Part shown: positions 17,834-26,907 of the stretch, piece by piece
How the letters are laid out: every line of letters starts with the position of its first letter
Numbering within the stretch: position 1 is the first letter of the stretch
Source of the DNA: Paenibacillus terrae
GTDB lineage: Bacteria; Bacillota; Bacilli; Paenibacillales; Paenibacillaceae
Assembly (NCBI RefSeq): GCF_000943545.1
Contig: NZ_JTHP01000042.1
Coordinates: forward strand, 1-56,518
Direction: 5' to 3'
DNA: 56,518 nt
Notes under the pieces: model-generated
Told to the model about the DNA's origin: nothing
What the model saw: only the letters and a program-made list of their open reading frames with translations
The model's database searches: none
Position numbers and translations under genes: made by a program

Positions 17834-18149
17834 CGTATTATCAAAACTAAGATATACGACGATCACAATGTCCTGGTCAAGATTACCGAAGTGGAGCAGA
17901 ACAACTAGGATACGCTCGAACGGAATTTCAATTGATATACAAATAATTATCATTTGTTCATTAATGAACTTAATTAACTTTATTATCAATTGATCCTTAA
18001 ATAAACCTCTGTATAATAATCTAATGACAGAGTTCATACTTGGCAATATCAAGGTGCTTCTAGAAAGGGAATCCGAGAGATCACGAAGAGTTTTTATTTA
18101 TTGCAGATGAGAAACATTCATTTTTTATTTTTTGAGTGGACGGTATTGT
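17834..18149. other. AT-rich intergenic region
   Basis: About 316 bases. It includes an inverted repeat ACAAAT-aattatc-ATTTGT near 17939-17957, which could be an operator. No gene was recognised. Confidence 0.4.
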
Positions 18150-18348
18150 ATGACAACAATAGATAAAATTTGGAGTAAGGATTTTATATTTATTAGCTTA
18201 AGCAGTTTTTTTATGTTCTTGACATTTTATATTGCAGTAACTTTATGAGTATTACAATGGTTATTGGCCCGGCTCCTGGGTCATGATTGCAAGTGTTTTC
18301 TCCGGTATAGGATATGGAGCTCTGTTTCCTTGTCATGTAGACAATTAG
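18150..18348 (+). pseudogene. Fossil of an MFS transporter with a large internal deletion
   Basis: ATG at 18150 starts MTTIDKIWSKDFIFISLSSF and continues FMFLTFYIAVTL to a stop at 18247, the typical first helix of a major-facilitator exporter. It is followed in another frame by GSWVMIASVFSGIGYGALFP, a late helix of the same family, ending at 18348. Perhaps 300 residues are missing between. It is a remnant, not a small protein gene. Confidence 0.6.
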
Positions 18349-18501
18349 GAAGAGTGTTCTGTTCAGCTGCAGTAAGCTGCAAACCTCCTCTTTTTGTTTA
18401 TTGGGAAAATGGGAAAACATATAAGTTTCTATAATACACTTCATCAGTGTTGAAAATTGAAACGCAAACTTCTCCTGATATTCCTTCCACAGCATTGATT
18501 G

Positions 18502-19194
18502 TTATCTCAACGTAGAAAGAAGCACCTTTAGCTCCTCCCCATCCAGATGTCTCCATTCTCCCCGTTCCAGCTCGTTCAAGGTAATATTCATGATTCGGAT
18601 ACGCTCCAGCTTCAGCACCCTGAACCCCAAAGCCTTGCACATTCTGCGGATTTGCAGATTCAGGCCCTGGGTCAAAATAATGCGAAACTCATATTCACCT
18701 TGCTGGTAAACGTCACATGGTTTAGTAATGACGTTTAATATTTCAACACCGCGGGACATAGCCTGCGTAAACTCGCTTGTAACAGGTTTGTCCACGGTCA
18801 CCACATATTCTTTCTCATGACCATGCTCAGAACGCATCATTTTATTAACGATATCTCCGTCATTCGTTAGTAAAATCAACCCCTCCGATGCCTTATCCAG
18901 CCTGCCAATGGCAAAAATCCGTGAAGGGAAGTTTACATAACTAATAATATTGCCAGCAACCTGTTCCGCCGCCGTACACACAATGCCGATGGGCTTATTC
19001 AGGGCCAAATATACAGGCTCGCTATTATTAACCGGAATCGTTTCCCCATCAATCAGTACGGAATCCTGCGGCTCTACATTCGCTCCAGCTTCGCAAACCG
19101 TGCCATTAATCGTGATTCGCCCGGCTGCAATCAATCTATTCGTTTCCCTGCGTGAGCAGAACCCCGTTTCGCTTATGTACTTATTAATTCGCAC
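18502..19194 (-). CDS. rluF: 23S rRNA pseudouridine synthase, RluF/RsuA family
   Basis: A 230-residue enzyme converting a uridine to pseudouridine in rRNA. The N-terminal S4 RNA-binding domain (MRINKYISETGFCSRRE..RLI..GRITING) is followed by the catalytic domain with Asp100 in IGRLDKASEGL and the later motif LTQGLNLQIRRMCKALG. The length fits RluF (the E. coli enzyme also has a C-terminal extension). The start is GTG at 19194 after AGGTGA. It may be cotranscribed with the DUF3934 gene upstream, although a terminator lies between. The symbol is given by family; the exact target uridine is not proven. Confidence 0.82.
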   Translation of the reverse strand: MRINKYISETGFCSRRETNRLIAAGRITINGTVCEAGANVEPQDSVLIDGETIPVNNSEPVYLALNKPIGIVCTAAEQVAGNIISYVNFPSRIFAIGRLDKASEGLILLTNDGDIVNKMMRSEHGHEKEYVVTVDKPVTSEFTQAMSRGVEILNVITKPCDVYQQGEYEFRIILTQGLNLQIRRMCKALGFRVLKLERIRIMNITLNELERGEWRHLDGEELKVLLSTLR

Positions 19195-19220
19195 TATTCA
19201 CCTGCTTACTTCGAATTAAA

Positions 19221-19252
19221 AACACCTGATTGCTTTTGCCAAATCAGGTGTT
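19221..19252 (-). terminator. Terminator of the DUF3934 gene
   Basis: AACACCTGATT pairs with AATCAGGTGTT, followed on the minus strand by TTTTAATT, 33 bases after the stop codon at 19285. Confidence 0.75.
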
Positions 19253-19284
19253 CACCTTTTTGAACTACGATATACTTGCCCGGC

Positions 19285-19479
19285 TTACTTACTTCTGCCG
19301 CCGCTTTTATTACCACTTGGTTTGGTACTGCCGCCTTTTGCGCTGCCTGCGGCTTTACTTCCCGGCGCACCTGTAGAAGCGTTTTTTACCCTTGTGGGCT
19401 TCGCTGTTTTGTTCCAACGTGTCCAGCCCTTACTACCTGTACCTCTGCCGGTTCCGCCGCCCTTACTTTTTGCACCCAT
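19285..19479 (-). CDS. Small basic Gly/Ser/Lys-rich protein (DUF3934-like)
   Basis: A 64-residue, very basic, low-complexity protein. The N-terminus MGAKSKGGGTGRGTGSKGWTRW resembles the short DUF3934 proteins of Bacillales; the rest is a disordered Lys/Gly/Ser/Pro tail. ATG follows GGAGTGATC with good spacing, and a terminator follows. Function is unknown; the charge suggests contact with RNA or DNA. Confidence 0.6.
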   Translation of the reverse strand: MGAKSKGGGTGRGTGSKGWTRWNKTAKPTRVKNASTGAPGSKAAGSAKGGSTKPSGNKSGGRSK

Positions 19480-19615
19480 GTGATCACTCCAATAGTAGTC
19501 GTTCAGATTTAACTAAGCTATCATACCATTACTTCGGATATAATGCCTGCTTGTTTTTAAAATATATCTCTGTGAATCAAAAAAGTTCTAGCAAAACCGG
19601 GCGTTAATAATATCA

Positions 19616-19668
19616 GCATGTTGCATCATTCGATTCCCAACGCTCGAAAGTACAATAGATAGACGAAC
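19616..19668. repeat. 53-bp direct repeat, copy 1
   Basis: This segment begins GCATGTTGCATCATTCGATT and matches 23815-23867 at 47 of 53 positions, same orientation. It lies between the DUF3934 gene and the end of the siderophore permease operon. The nature of the repeat is not known. Confidence 0.7.
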
Positions 19669-19692
19669 AACGCCTTATGGGTTATATATGGA

Positions 19693-20706
19693 TCAGTTGG
19701 CCTTCGACAACAAATAAAGGAAATATGGCGTCACCAGGATCGTGATAATGATGCCTGTCGGGATATCTGCTCCAAAACTGATCGTGCGGGTGATCGTATC
19801 CGCGATCAGAATGACCAGCGCCCCTACCAATGCCGTGGTAGGCAGCAATAGCTTATGATTAGGCCCTACCAGCTTGCGCGCCAGATGTGGACTAACCATC
19901 CCTACAAAAAAGAAGTTCCCGCCAAGGGCTACGCTACCAGAGGCGAGTGCCACCGCAGCAATAGTAAGACCAATAAATTCCCCTTTGATCGCTACACCGA
20001 GTCCCGATGCTGTCTGGTTCCCCAAGTTCAACGCATTAAGAGTGTACGACTTATAAAAGACGTAAAAACTAATGATGAGCACCCAAGGAAGCAGTACCAT
20101 AATGTAGCTCCAGTCATCTCCCCACAGGCTTCCAGCCTGCCAGCGCAAAGCAAAATCATATTGCTTCTCGTCCAGCTTCAGTGTAATCATTAATGACAAT
20201 GCGGAGTAACCACTGCCCATAGCAACGCCTGTTAAAATTAAGCCGGTCGGCGAAATTTCTTTCCTCCGCCTATAAGCAAACAAGAAAATAAGAATTGCGG
20301 CTACAATGCCCCCTGCAAAGGCCAGTCCCGGCAGGACGATGGGCGAAAACAATCCCTCACTGGCGAATACAGTAACATACAAAAGTACGAACAAGCCAGA
20401 GCCGGAACTGATTCCCAGCGTACCAGGACTGGCCATGTCGTTTTTAAGCAAGCTTTGCATAATACAACCCGAAATAGCCATACCGATGCCGACCAATATA
20501 CCTAGAACGATACGCGGCAGGCGAAAATCAAACACAATCAGATTCTGCTTACGAGTCCCTTCACCAATGATAACCTTGAATACTTCCATAGGGGACAGAT
20601 TCATCTTGCCCACATTCATACTGAGTATCGCCACCAGGATCGTCAGCACAACTAACAACACAATAATCCCTATACTTCTGGCAGTTGGATTGCGAGGCTT
20701 GTTCAA
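19693..20706 (-). CDS. Siderophore ABC transporter permease (FecCD family), second subunit
   Basis: A 337-residue inner-membrane permease with about nine or ten hydrophobic segments, for vitamin B12/iron-siderophore import. It has the FecCD features LPRIVLGILVGIGMAISGCIMQ near the N-terminus and ISFGADIPTGIIITILVTPYFLYLL at the C-terminus. The start is TTG at 20706, overlapping the stop of the first permease gene by four bases (TTGA) with GGAGGGAGTTTAG in front, so the two are translationally coupled. No ATPase gene is adjacent; a shared ATPase such as YusV/FhuC is likely, as usual in Bacillales. Confidence 0.88.
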   Translation of the reverse strand: MNKPRNPTARSIGIIVLLVVLTILVAILSMNVGKMNLSPMEVFKVIIGEGTRKQNLIVFDFRLPRIVLGILVGIGMAISGCIMQSLLKNDMASPGTLGISSGSGLFVLLYVTVFASEGLFSPIVLPGLAFAGGIVAAILIFLFAYRRRKEISPTGLILTGVAMGSGYSALSLMITLKLDEKQYDFALRWQAGSLWGDDWSYIMVLLPWVLIISFYVFYKSYTLNALNLGNQTASGLGVAIKGEFIGLTIAAVALASGSVALGGNFFFVGMVSPHLARKLVGPNHKLLLPTTALVGALVILIADTITRTISFGADIPTGIIITILVTPYFLYLLSKAN

Positions 20707-21728
20707 CTAAACTCCCTCCTTTGCTTACGCACAAGGTAGAGAAAATAAGGTACACCCACCAATGCAAAGATAATACCCAACGGTGTTTCATGGGGACGGT
20801 TAATAAGTCTTCCAAGCAAATCCGCTGCTACTAAAAAAACTCCACCATACAGTGCTGAAGCCGGAATGATATACCGATAATCCGTTCCGATCAGATGACG
20901 CATGATGTGCGGTACAATCAGACCCACAAAACCAATGGGACCCACCACAATGACAGAAATCCCTGTGAGCACCAAGACAATTAAGGTCGAAAAGCCTTTG
21001 ATTCTATTGGCATGAATACCCAAGCCTGATGCTACATCCTCTCCGAAGCTTAAGATTGTGATGGAGGGAGAAAGAATAATGGCACAGATCACACCCAATA
21101 TGAATAAGGGCGCAATGATAGCCAATTCGTTCCACTGGGCACTGGCTGTACCACCTGCCGTCCAATAATCAAGTGCTTGGCCGATCTTATATTTAATAGC
21201 AATAAAAGAACTAAACGCACCAAAAAGCATGGAGATGGACATTCCAGCTAACACCAGACGCTGAGGGGTCATCCCCCGTTTACCTATAGATGCAATATAA
21301 TACGTAATTCCAGTAGTCACTGCCGCACCCAGACAGGAATACAGTATGGTTTCTGCATAGGTACGACCGGGTAAAAAGGCCATACATAACGCGATAGCAA
21401 ATGTCGATCCTGAGCTAATACCAATGAGCCCAGAGTCTGCCAGCGGGTTACGGGTAGTTCCCTGCATAATGGCCCCGCAAACCGCCAGACTGCACCCTAC
21501 AATGATGTCAGCCACCGTACGCGGGAAACGCAGAGTGTGAATAATCTGATGCTCTGTAATACCAGGATCAAACTGAAACACAGCGCCCCATGCTAATTTC
21601 AGGCTCATTTCTGCGGCTCCAAAGGTAATAGAAGCTGCGGTTACCAGCAGCAGTAGGATCAGACCTAAGATCATGTATCCTATAAAATGAAGTGTTCCTT
21701 TTTTGTTTTGCTCTTTGTGAGTAGACAT
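20703..21728 (-). CDS. Siderophore ABC transporter permease (FecCD family), first subunit
   Basis: A 341-residue FecCD permease pairing with the downstream subunit. Landmarks are RFPRTVADIIVGCSLAVCGAIMQGTTRNPLA and the ending INRPHETPLGIIFALVGVPYFLYL, typical of iron-siderophore importers. ATG at 21728 follows AAGGATG. It lies 34 bases downstream of the binding-protein gene in one operon behind a Fur box. Confidence 0.9.
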   Translation of the reverse strand: MSTHKEQNKKGTLHFIGYMILGLILLLLVTAASITFGAAEMSLKLAWGAVFQFDPGITEHQIIHTLRFPRTVADIIVGCSLAVCGAIMQGTTRNPLADSGLIGISSGSTFAIALCMAFLPGRTYAETILYSCLGAAVTTGITYYIASIGKRGMTPQRLVLAGMSISMLFGAFSSFIAIKYKIGQALDYWTAGGTASAQWNELAIIAPLFILGVICAIILSPSITILSFGEDVASGLGIHANRIKGFSTLIVLVLTGISVIVVGPIGFVGLIVPHIMRHLIGTDYRYIIPASALYGGVFLVAADLLGRLINRPHETPLGIIFALVGVPYFLYLVRKQRREFS

Positions 21729-21762
21729 ACATTACATCCTTAATGGGTCAATTATGCTCTGC

Positions 21763-22750
21763 TTACTTCGTCTTTTCCAGCAATCTGTTTGTGATATAGT
21801 CCAATTGCCCCGTCATGCTCAAAACGTCAGAGTAGTAAAACAGGCCTGCATAATCCGCTGGAATCTCGATGATATTCCCATTTTTTACGGCCGGGATACT
21901 GCTCCATATTTTCGTTTTGGCAAACTGGGATTCCTTGCCTTCCTGCTTGAACCAGAGGACATAGTCGCCAAAATATTCAGCAGCCACTTCATAGGATAAA
22001 GACCCTCTGCTCTCTCCTGAATCTTTAACTAACTTTTCGAGTTTTTCCGGTTTGTGAAGTCCGATATAGTCATACAGCAACGTTCCGCCACGTGAGCCTG
22101 TTTCATAATATACTCCGTAGGAGTCGCTACCCCAATCCTCGAATATACTAAAGGTTTTGTCCTTGAAAATGTCGGATTTTAATTTTTCCTTAGCGTCATT
22201 GAGCTTGCTTTCAAAGGTAGCAATCGCCTTGTCAGCTTCTGCCTCATGACCTGTGGCCTGTCCCAAAAATTTGACCCGTTCAAGTGCTGTCATTTTATTT
22301 TCAGGCATCACCAAGACGGGCGCAATTTTGGACAGCTTGTCATAATCCTTTGTGTCATATGTAATGATCAAGTCAGGATCATACTTCATGATTTCCTCGG
22401 ATTCCCACTTTTCAATATTTGGAACTCCATTTAGCTTATCGAAAAAAGGCATGGTTTTTTGCGACCAGCCTGATACCGCAGCCGGTGTCAGGCCCAATGT
22501 AAATACGTCCCCAATATACCAGTTGACCACCACACGTTGAGGATTGGCAGGTACCTCAACATCTCCCATGACTGTGGATACGGTACGGGTACCAGAGTCC
22601 GTGCTTGCCTCCTTTTTCGTGTCGGTCGCAGACTGCTTGGTAGAAGACTCGGAGGTACTTTCCAACGTTGCCGCAGCCCGAAAGAACCAAGATCCAAACA
22701 GTAAATACACATAAAACCATGTAAAACCTCTTGTTCATCTTGCTATTCAT
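21763..22750 (-). pseudogene. Iron-siderophore binding lipoprotein, frameshift after the lipobox
   Basis: A FecB/FepB-type binding protein of about 330 residues. The start at 22750 (MNSKMNKRF, after AAAGGGG) gives a signal peptide and lipobox LVLSGC. The frame then changes near 22674, and the mature protein continues ATLESTSESSTKQ and VPANPQRVVVNWYIGDV, through to LEKTK at 21763. Reading as it stands, one frame makes a short secreted-like peptide and the other lacks a signal, so no working receptor would be anchored. Removing one G joins GC to ATLES perfectly. This is either a sequencing indel or a recent loss. Confidence 0.82.
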
Positions 22751-22801
22751 TCTTTAAAACCCCTTTAGTATATAGTCATTGCAGCGTTACTTAGAATTAG
22801 T

Positions 22802-22820
22802 GATAATGATTATCAATATC
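22802..22820. promoter_or_regulatory. Fur box of the siderophore import operon
   Basis: GATAATGATTATCAATATC matches the classical 19-base Fur consensus GATAATGATTATCATTATC at 18 of 19 positions. It lies 52 bases upstream of the binding-protein start, placing the operon under iron repression. Confidence 0.88.
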
Positions 22821-23337
22821 ACTAATATAAAATTGTAAATTTCTCCTTGCTACTTGTCAACCCTTTCTTCGAATTTGTTACTTTTGTATCACAAAATACA
22901 TATGTCCTGTTTTTGATCATCCAATAAACATATCTGCCGTTTCTTGCATAAGTTTGCTCAACATTTGAATGGAAAGCAGAACAAAACAGGCTGCCTTTTA
23001 AGGGCAGCCTGTTTTCAAAGTACCCTTTTTTGTGGGTCATCGTGATTCTTCCCTCTATGCCGATGAACTGTCCTTCGAACGGATATACAATGAATAATTT
23101 ATTCGTAGCAATATCTACCCAGCTCAGATACGTCACATATCGAAAGTCGATGGATAGATACCGCCGATCTCACAAAACGCATTATCCATGATAGATACCA
23201 ATTCCATTCGGATACTTTTCGTATATTTTAGATGTTGTTCCTTATTATCGATGTTAGTATTTTTGTTTATGTACTGGTAAATAATAAATGTTGAAACCAC
23301 AGTCTGTTCAACTAATTAACCCTAAGGAGTGAGTCGC
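22821..23337. other. Intergenic region with an orphan terminator
   Basis: About 517 bases between the siderophore operon and the VOC gene. Perfect hairpin AAAACAGGCTGCC/GGCAGCCTGTTTT at 22983-23015. On the minus strand a protein-like stretch (LSWVDIATNKLFIVYPFEG, 23135-23040) runs into this hairpin and may be the end of a lost gene. It is not assigned to a family. Confidence 0.4.
22983..23015. terminator. Orphan bidirectional terminator-like hairpin
   Basis: A perfect 13-bp stem ending in TTTT on both strands. No clear gene ends into it; see the surrounding region. Confidence 0.55.
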
Positions 23338-23781
23338 ATGTCCATTGATGTTTACCTTAATTTTAATGGGAACTGCCGTGAAGCAGCGGAATTTTACGCA
23401 GAAGTATTTGAAACGGATAAACCAGAAATCATGACCTTTGGTCAAACGCCGCCTAACCCTGAATATCAGCTGCCAGAAGAAGCAAAAGATTTAGTCATGC
23501 ATACACGTCTTGATATCGATGGGAGTAATGTTATGTTTTCTGATGTTTTTCCTGGCATGCCCTTTGTTGTCGGGAACAATATAAGCCTCTCCTTCGTCAA
23601 TAAGGACATTGATAAAATTAAATCACTATTTGATAAACTGAAAGAAGGTGGAGAAGTAGGCATGGAGCTTCAAGAAACATTTTGGAGTAAATGCTATGGC
23701 AGTCTTAAAGACAAATTCGGAATTGAGTGGCAGTTGAATTGTGAAAGTGAAGAAACAGACGAGGAAGCTCCTGAAAAATAG
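23338..23781 (+). CDS. VOC-superfamily (PhnB/glyoxalase-like) protein
   Basis: A 147-residue single-chain vicinal-oxygen-chelate protein of the PhnB-like group. It has the paired beta-alpha-beta-beta-beta units, with YLNFNGNCREAAEFYAEVF at the start and YGSLKDKFGIEWQLN at the end, both typical of this group. Metal ligands of true glyoxalase I are not evident, so no reaction is assigned. ATG at 23338 follows AAGGAGTGAG with good spacing; an in-frame GTG nine bases upstream overlaps that site and is not the start. Confidence 0.85.
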   Translation: MSIDVYLNFNGNCREAAEFYAEVFETDKPEIMTFGQTPPNPEYQLPEEAKDLVMHTRLDIDGSNVMFSDVFPGMPFVVGNNISLSFVNKDIDKIKSLFDKLKEGGEVGMELQETFWSKCYGSLKDKFGIEWQLNCESEETDEEAPEK

Positions 23782-23814
23782 ATTGGAACAGCAATGTGGA
23801 ACTTTTCTATTCCA

Positions 23815-23867
23815 GCATTTTGCATCATTCGATTCCCATCGCTTAAAAGTACAATATATAGACAAAC
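23815..23867. repeat. 53-bp direct repeat, copy 2
   Basis: Second copy of the repeat at 19616-19668 (six differences). It lies 34 bases after the VOC stop. The two copies bracket the siderophore operon and the VOC gene. Confidence 0.7.
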
Positions 23868-24255
23868 TAGACCGTTTTGATCTATATATTGCTGATTTGA
23901 AATCGCTCTTGGGATTGTTGCAAAATGCTCCTTCAAGAAAAATTCCACATTTTTTTGTTTAGAGAGAATTTGCCTGATGAATAATTATTACCATCTATTA
24001 ACAAAAAAACTATGGATTACGATAAATAGAGAAGAAGGAGATATTCTCCTTCAATATTTAAAAACGGAGGGGAACAGGAGATTGAATGGAGTATGGACGA
24101 AAGCTTCGGCTATTCTATGGGTAGTGGTATGTATGATTTTGCCCTTATAGTTTACTAATCTTTCCCTGATAATGCCACTAAAAAAAAGAAAATCCCCCTC
24201 TGCTACGCTGATAGGCTTATTTCAAGCCCAAGTCAGTAGCAAAGGAGGTCAATAC
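23868..24255. other. Intergenic region
   Basis: Nearly 390 bases, AT-rich, no gene recognised. Contains a small perfect inverted repeat GAAGGAGA-tat-TCTCCTTC at 24034-24052 and the terminator of the flavoenzyme gene. Confidence 0.5.
24178..24245 (-). terminator. Terminator of the flavin oxidoreductase gene
   Basis: On the minus strand a long imperfect stem (TTGCTACTGA..GGGCTT-gaaat-AAGCC..TCAGCGTAGCA) is followed by GATTTTC and nine T. It begins about 10 bases after the stop at 24256. Confidence 0.7.
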
Positions 24256-26277
24256 TTAGTAAGAATAAGAAAACTCATTTTTGAATTCATCCACTCGTTG
24301 GATGATATGCAGAATATTTCGGCCTTCGCGGGTACCATCAATAATACGACGAGCTTGTTTACTGTCACCGATATTCACGACTTCCACTTGATGTTCCTTA
24401 CCGTAATCGAGCAAGCTGTCCATAAGCGGACTGAATGAGCGCATTCCCAAGCATACGAAACCGAGATCAAAAGGAATCTCAAACTCCTGTTCTCCGTGTT
24501 TTACTTTGAAACGGTCGCTGCATACTTCTGTCAAAGCAGTTTCCGTATGAACGTTCACTTCCCGCTCCTCAACCATTTTCATCATGGAAATACGAGTAAT
24601 CATATCCAGGTCTTTGCCCAGTAACGGAATCATTTCAATAATGGAAACTTCTTGAGCACCACGTTCTGCGTAATATTCGACAACGTCCAATCCCACGGCT
24701 CCGCCACCTACTACAGCAATACGCTTGCCTTCAAACTCTTGGAAGTTCTCCATATTGTGCAAAAGATCAAAGATAGAGAATACTTTGGTACCCGGTTTAC
24801 CCAATTGATCATGCAATCCCGCAATCGGCGGAAGCAGTGGTTTGGCACCTGTTGCGTTTACAATAATATCGGGATTTAAAGCCGTAATCATCGGCAGATC
24901 CGCTTGGGTTCCTGTGATAATATCCAGATTGGTCAGTTGTTTGGTGCGTTGAATCAGATAATTTGGGAAATCATTAATACGCGTTTTGTCCGGCAATCGT
25001 GCAATATCACGAGCCAAGCCACCCAATTCTGGTTTTTCTTCAAAAAGGGTTACTTTGCAGCCTACTTCTGCCGCTGTACATGCCGCTTCTAGCCCTGCGG
25101 TACCCCCACCAATCACAACAACTTGAACGTTATTCTTAACGTGTTGTTTCCGGTATTCAGCTTCTCTGAACAGGTCAGGATTTACCGTACAGCAAATCGG
25201 TTTGCTCTTGGAAATACGGTGATCGGCACAGCCGATGTTGCAGGAAATACATTTTCTAAGCAATTCTTCATGGCCATTCTGCACTTTAAGTACCCAGTTC
25301 GGTTCTGCGATCAGTCCTCTTCCCATAGCCAGAAGATCAGCGTCGCCTCTCTCCAAAATATCCTGCGCAGCTTGCGGACTCCGAATATTACCTGAGGTCA
25401 TGGTGACCTTACCGAATTTGTCTTTTACCGCTTTGGCCATATAAGAGCGCCAGCCATCCGGCAGGTTCATTCCATCAATCTGGAACTGGATGGAATCATT
25501 CAGAGCAGCAGACACGTTCAGAATATCTACCTCATCATTCAAATACTCCAGCAATTCCAAGGTATCTTCCAGTGTGTTGCCGCCTTCTGTGAACTCTTCC
25601 GCACTAAAGCGTAAGCAGATCGGGAAGAATGGGCCAACCACCGAACGAATTTCATCAATCACCAATCTGGCAAACCGTGTGCGGTTTTCTGCGCTGCCAC
25701 CAAATTCATCCGTACGTTTATTATACATAGGGGACAGGAACTGACTCAGCAAGTAGGAATGACCCGCATGTATTTCCACGCAGTCAAAGCCGGCCCTTTG
25801 CGCTCTTCCCGCTGCCTCTCCGTATTTGCGTACAATGGCGTAAATTTCTTCTTTTTGCAAAGGTCTTGGAATCGCTCCACCCTTTTTAGAAGGAATATTC
25901 GAAGAAGATACAGGCTGAACTCCATTCAATCTCCCAGCATAGGCGGAAGCACCTGCGTGGTTAATTTGGACAGAGACGCAAGCTCCATAAGAGTGCAGGG
26001 CTTCTGTTAATCTAAACAATCCGGGAATAAACTGATCATTATCCATACGCAACTGGGTCGTTCCGTTCGTACCCATTGGGAAATCCAGACAAACATTTTC
26101 TACGGTTATCAGGCCGGTACCACCTTTGGCCCGTTGCACGTAATAGTCAATATGATCCTGAACGAAGCTTCCATCCATAGCCGCAAAGTTAGTGCCCATT
26201 GGTGGCATAACAATCCGGTTTTTTAACGTCATGCGACGTATTGTCAGAGGTTCAAAAATAGCAGGATAGTGGTTCAT
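24256..26277 (-). CDS. NADH:flavin oxidoreductase / 2,4-dienoyl-CoA reductase-like flavo-iron-sulfur enzyme
   Basis: A 673-residue three-domain enzyme. The N-terminal FMN-binding TIM barrel of the Old Yellow Enzyme type (NHYPAIFEPLTIRRMTLKNRIVMPPM) has an active-site region CVEIHAGHSYLLSQFLSP. A cluster motif C-x2-C-x3-C-x11-C (CISCNIGCADHRISK...C) holds a 4Fe-4S centre. The C-terminal FAD/NAD(P) domains have VVVIGGGTAGLEAA and IAVVGGGAVGLDVVEY. It should move electrons from NAD(P)H through FAD, Fe-S and FMN to an unsaturated carbonyl compound (dienoyl-CoA, enone or bile-acid-type substrate). The start at 26277 is chosen because GGAGGAAGAACA precedes it; an upstream ATG at 26316 lacks a site. 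Single gene. Confidence 0.88.
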   Translation of the reverse strand: MNHYPAIFEPLTIRRMTLKNRIVMPPMGTNFAAMDGSFVQDHIDYYVQRAKGGTGLITVENVCLDFPMGTNGTTQLRMDNDQFIPGLFRLTEALHSYGACVSVQINHAGASAYAGRLNGVQPVSSSNIPSKKGGAIPRPLQKEEIYAIVRKYGEAAGRAQRAGFDCVEIHAGHSYLLSQFLSPMYNKRTDEFGGSAENRTRFARLVIDEIRSVVGPFFPICLRFSAEEFTEGGNTLEDTLELLEYLNDEVDILNVSAALNDSIQFQIDGMNLPDGWRSYMAKAVKDKFGKVTMTSGNIRSPQAAQDILERGDADLLAMGRGLIAEPNWVLKVQNGHEELLRKCISCNIGCADHRISKSKPICCTVNPDLFREAEYRKQHVKNNVQVVVIGGGTAGLEAACTAAEVGCKVTLFEEKPELGGLARDIARLPDKTRINDFPNYLIQRTKQLTNLDIITGTQADLPMITALNPDIIVNATGAKPLLPPIAGLHDQLGKPGTKVFSIFDLLHNMENFQEFEGKRIAVVGGGAVGLDVVEYYAERGAQEVSIIEMIPLLGKDLDMITRISMMKMVEEREVNVHTETALTEVCSDRFKVKHGEQEFEIPFDLGFVCLGMRSFSPLMDSLLDYGKEHQVEVVNIGDSKQARRIIDGTREGRNILHIIQRVDEFKNEFSYSY

Positions 26278-26554
26278 TGTTCTTCCTCCTTGCGAGTTTG
26301 CAGATTTCATGTTCAAGTTTTCATCAAAGCATTCTCACATGTGATTTTTTTCACTTTGAGGAACGTCGAGGTACTTTTGAGTACGACCGTTCCTTATGAC
26401 TTGATTTTATATCATCTGATCTATAAATTCTAATGCTATTTTATGTGACAAATCATAGTTTCAGTCTATGGATCGAGTCGTGTTTTTATTCCAGTGCCTG
26501 CCTCCCGGCCTGTTCTTTTGAAGCCGAAGTGTACACGCTCAATCCGTCCTACGC

Positions 26555-26770
26555 TCACATACCTGTCGAACAGCTTGCACATTTTAGCATATCCATCTCC
26601 CTAAGCACAGGTGCATATACTGCGGCTTCAGGAGAGGTGTTCACATAATGCAGGAGAAATACTTCGTCGATTACCTGTGTATCCAAAAGGTAAGCCTCAA
26701 TAGACGCGCCGCACTCTGGATGGTGTTTCTCTATATTCACAAACAGACAATGGTTACCGTGCAAATCCAC
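26555..26770 (-). CDS. Hypothetical short protein, doubtful
   Basis: A 71-residue frame from a GTG at 26770, VDLHGNHCLFVNIEKHHPEC through KCASCSTGM. The composition is protein-like, but there is no well-placed binding site and no family is recognised. An AAGGAAAAGG sequence lies 13 or more bases upstream. It may be a real small gene or the remnant of a larger one. Confidence 0.25.
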   Translation of the reverse strand: MDLHGNHCLFVNIEKHHPECGASIEAYLLDTQVIDEVFLLHYVNTSPEAAVYAPVLREMDMLKCASCSTGM

Positions 26771-26907
26771 TGACCATACTCGTCCTTTTCCTTAAAAACG
26801 AAGAAAAAGCTGTAAATATTCAATAAATCGTAACTTTCTACCGTTTAAAAAAATCATTTTATAGGCTATATTAAATTTTAAGTAATAGTAACAAGGGAGG
26901 TTTATTC

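Noticed and set aside
17705..18052. 115-residue minus-strand frame over the reductase end and intergenic region
   Set aside because: It crosses the 13-bp terminator-like hairpin and is antisense to the reductase C-terminus; no family.
23741..23962. Possible extension or overlapping gene after the VOC stop
   Set aside because: The frame starts inside the VOC gene, has no binding site and covers the 53-bp repeat; no family recognised.
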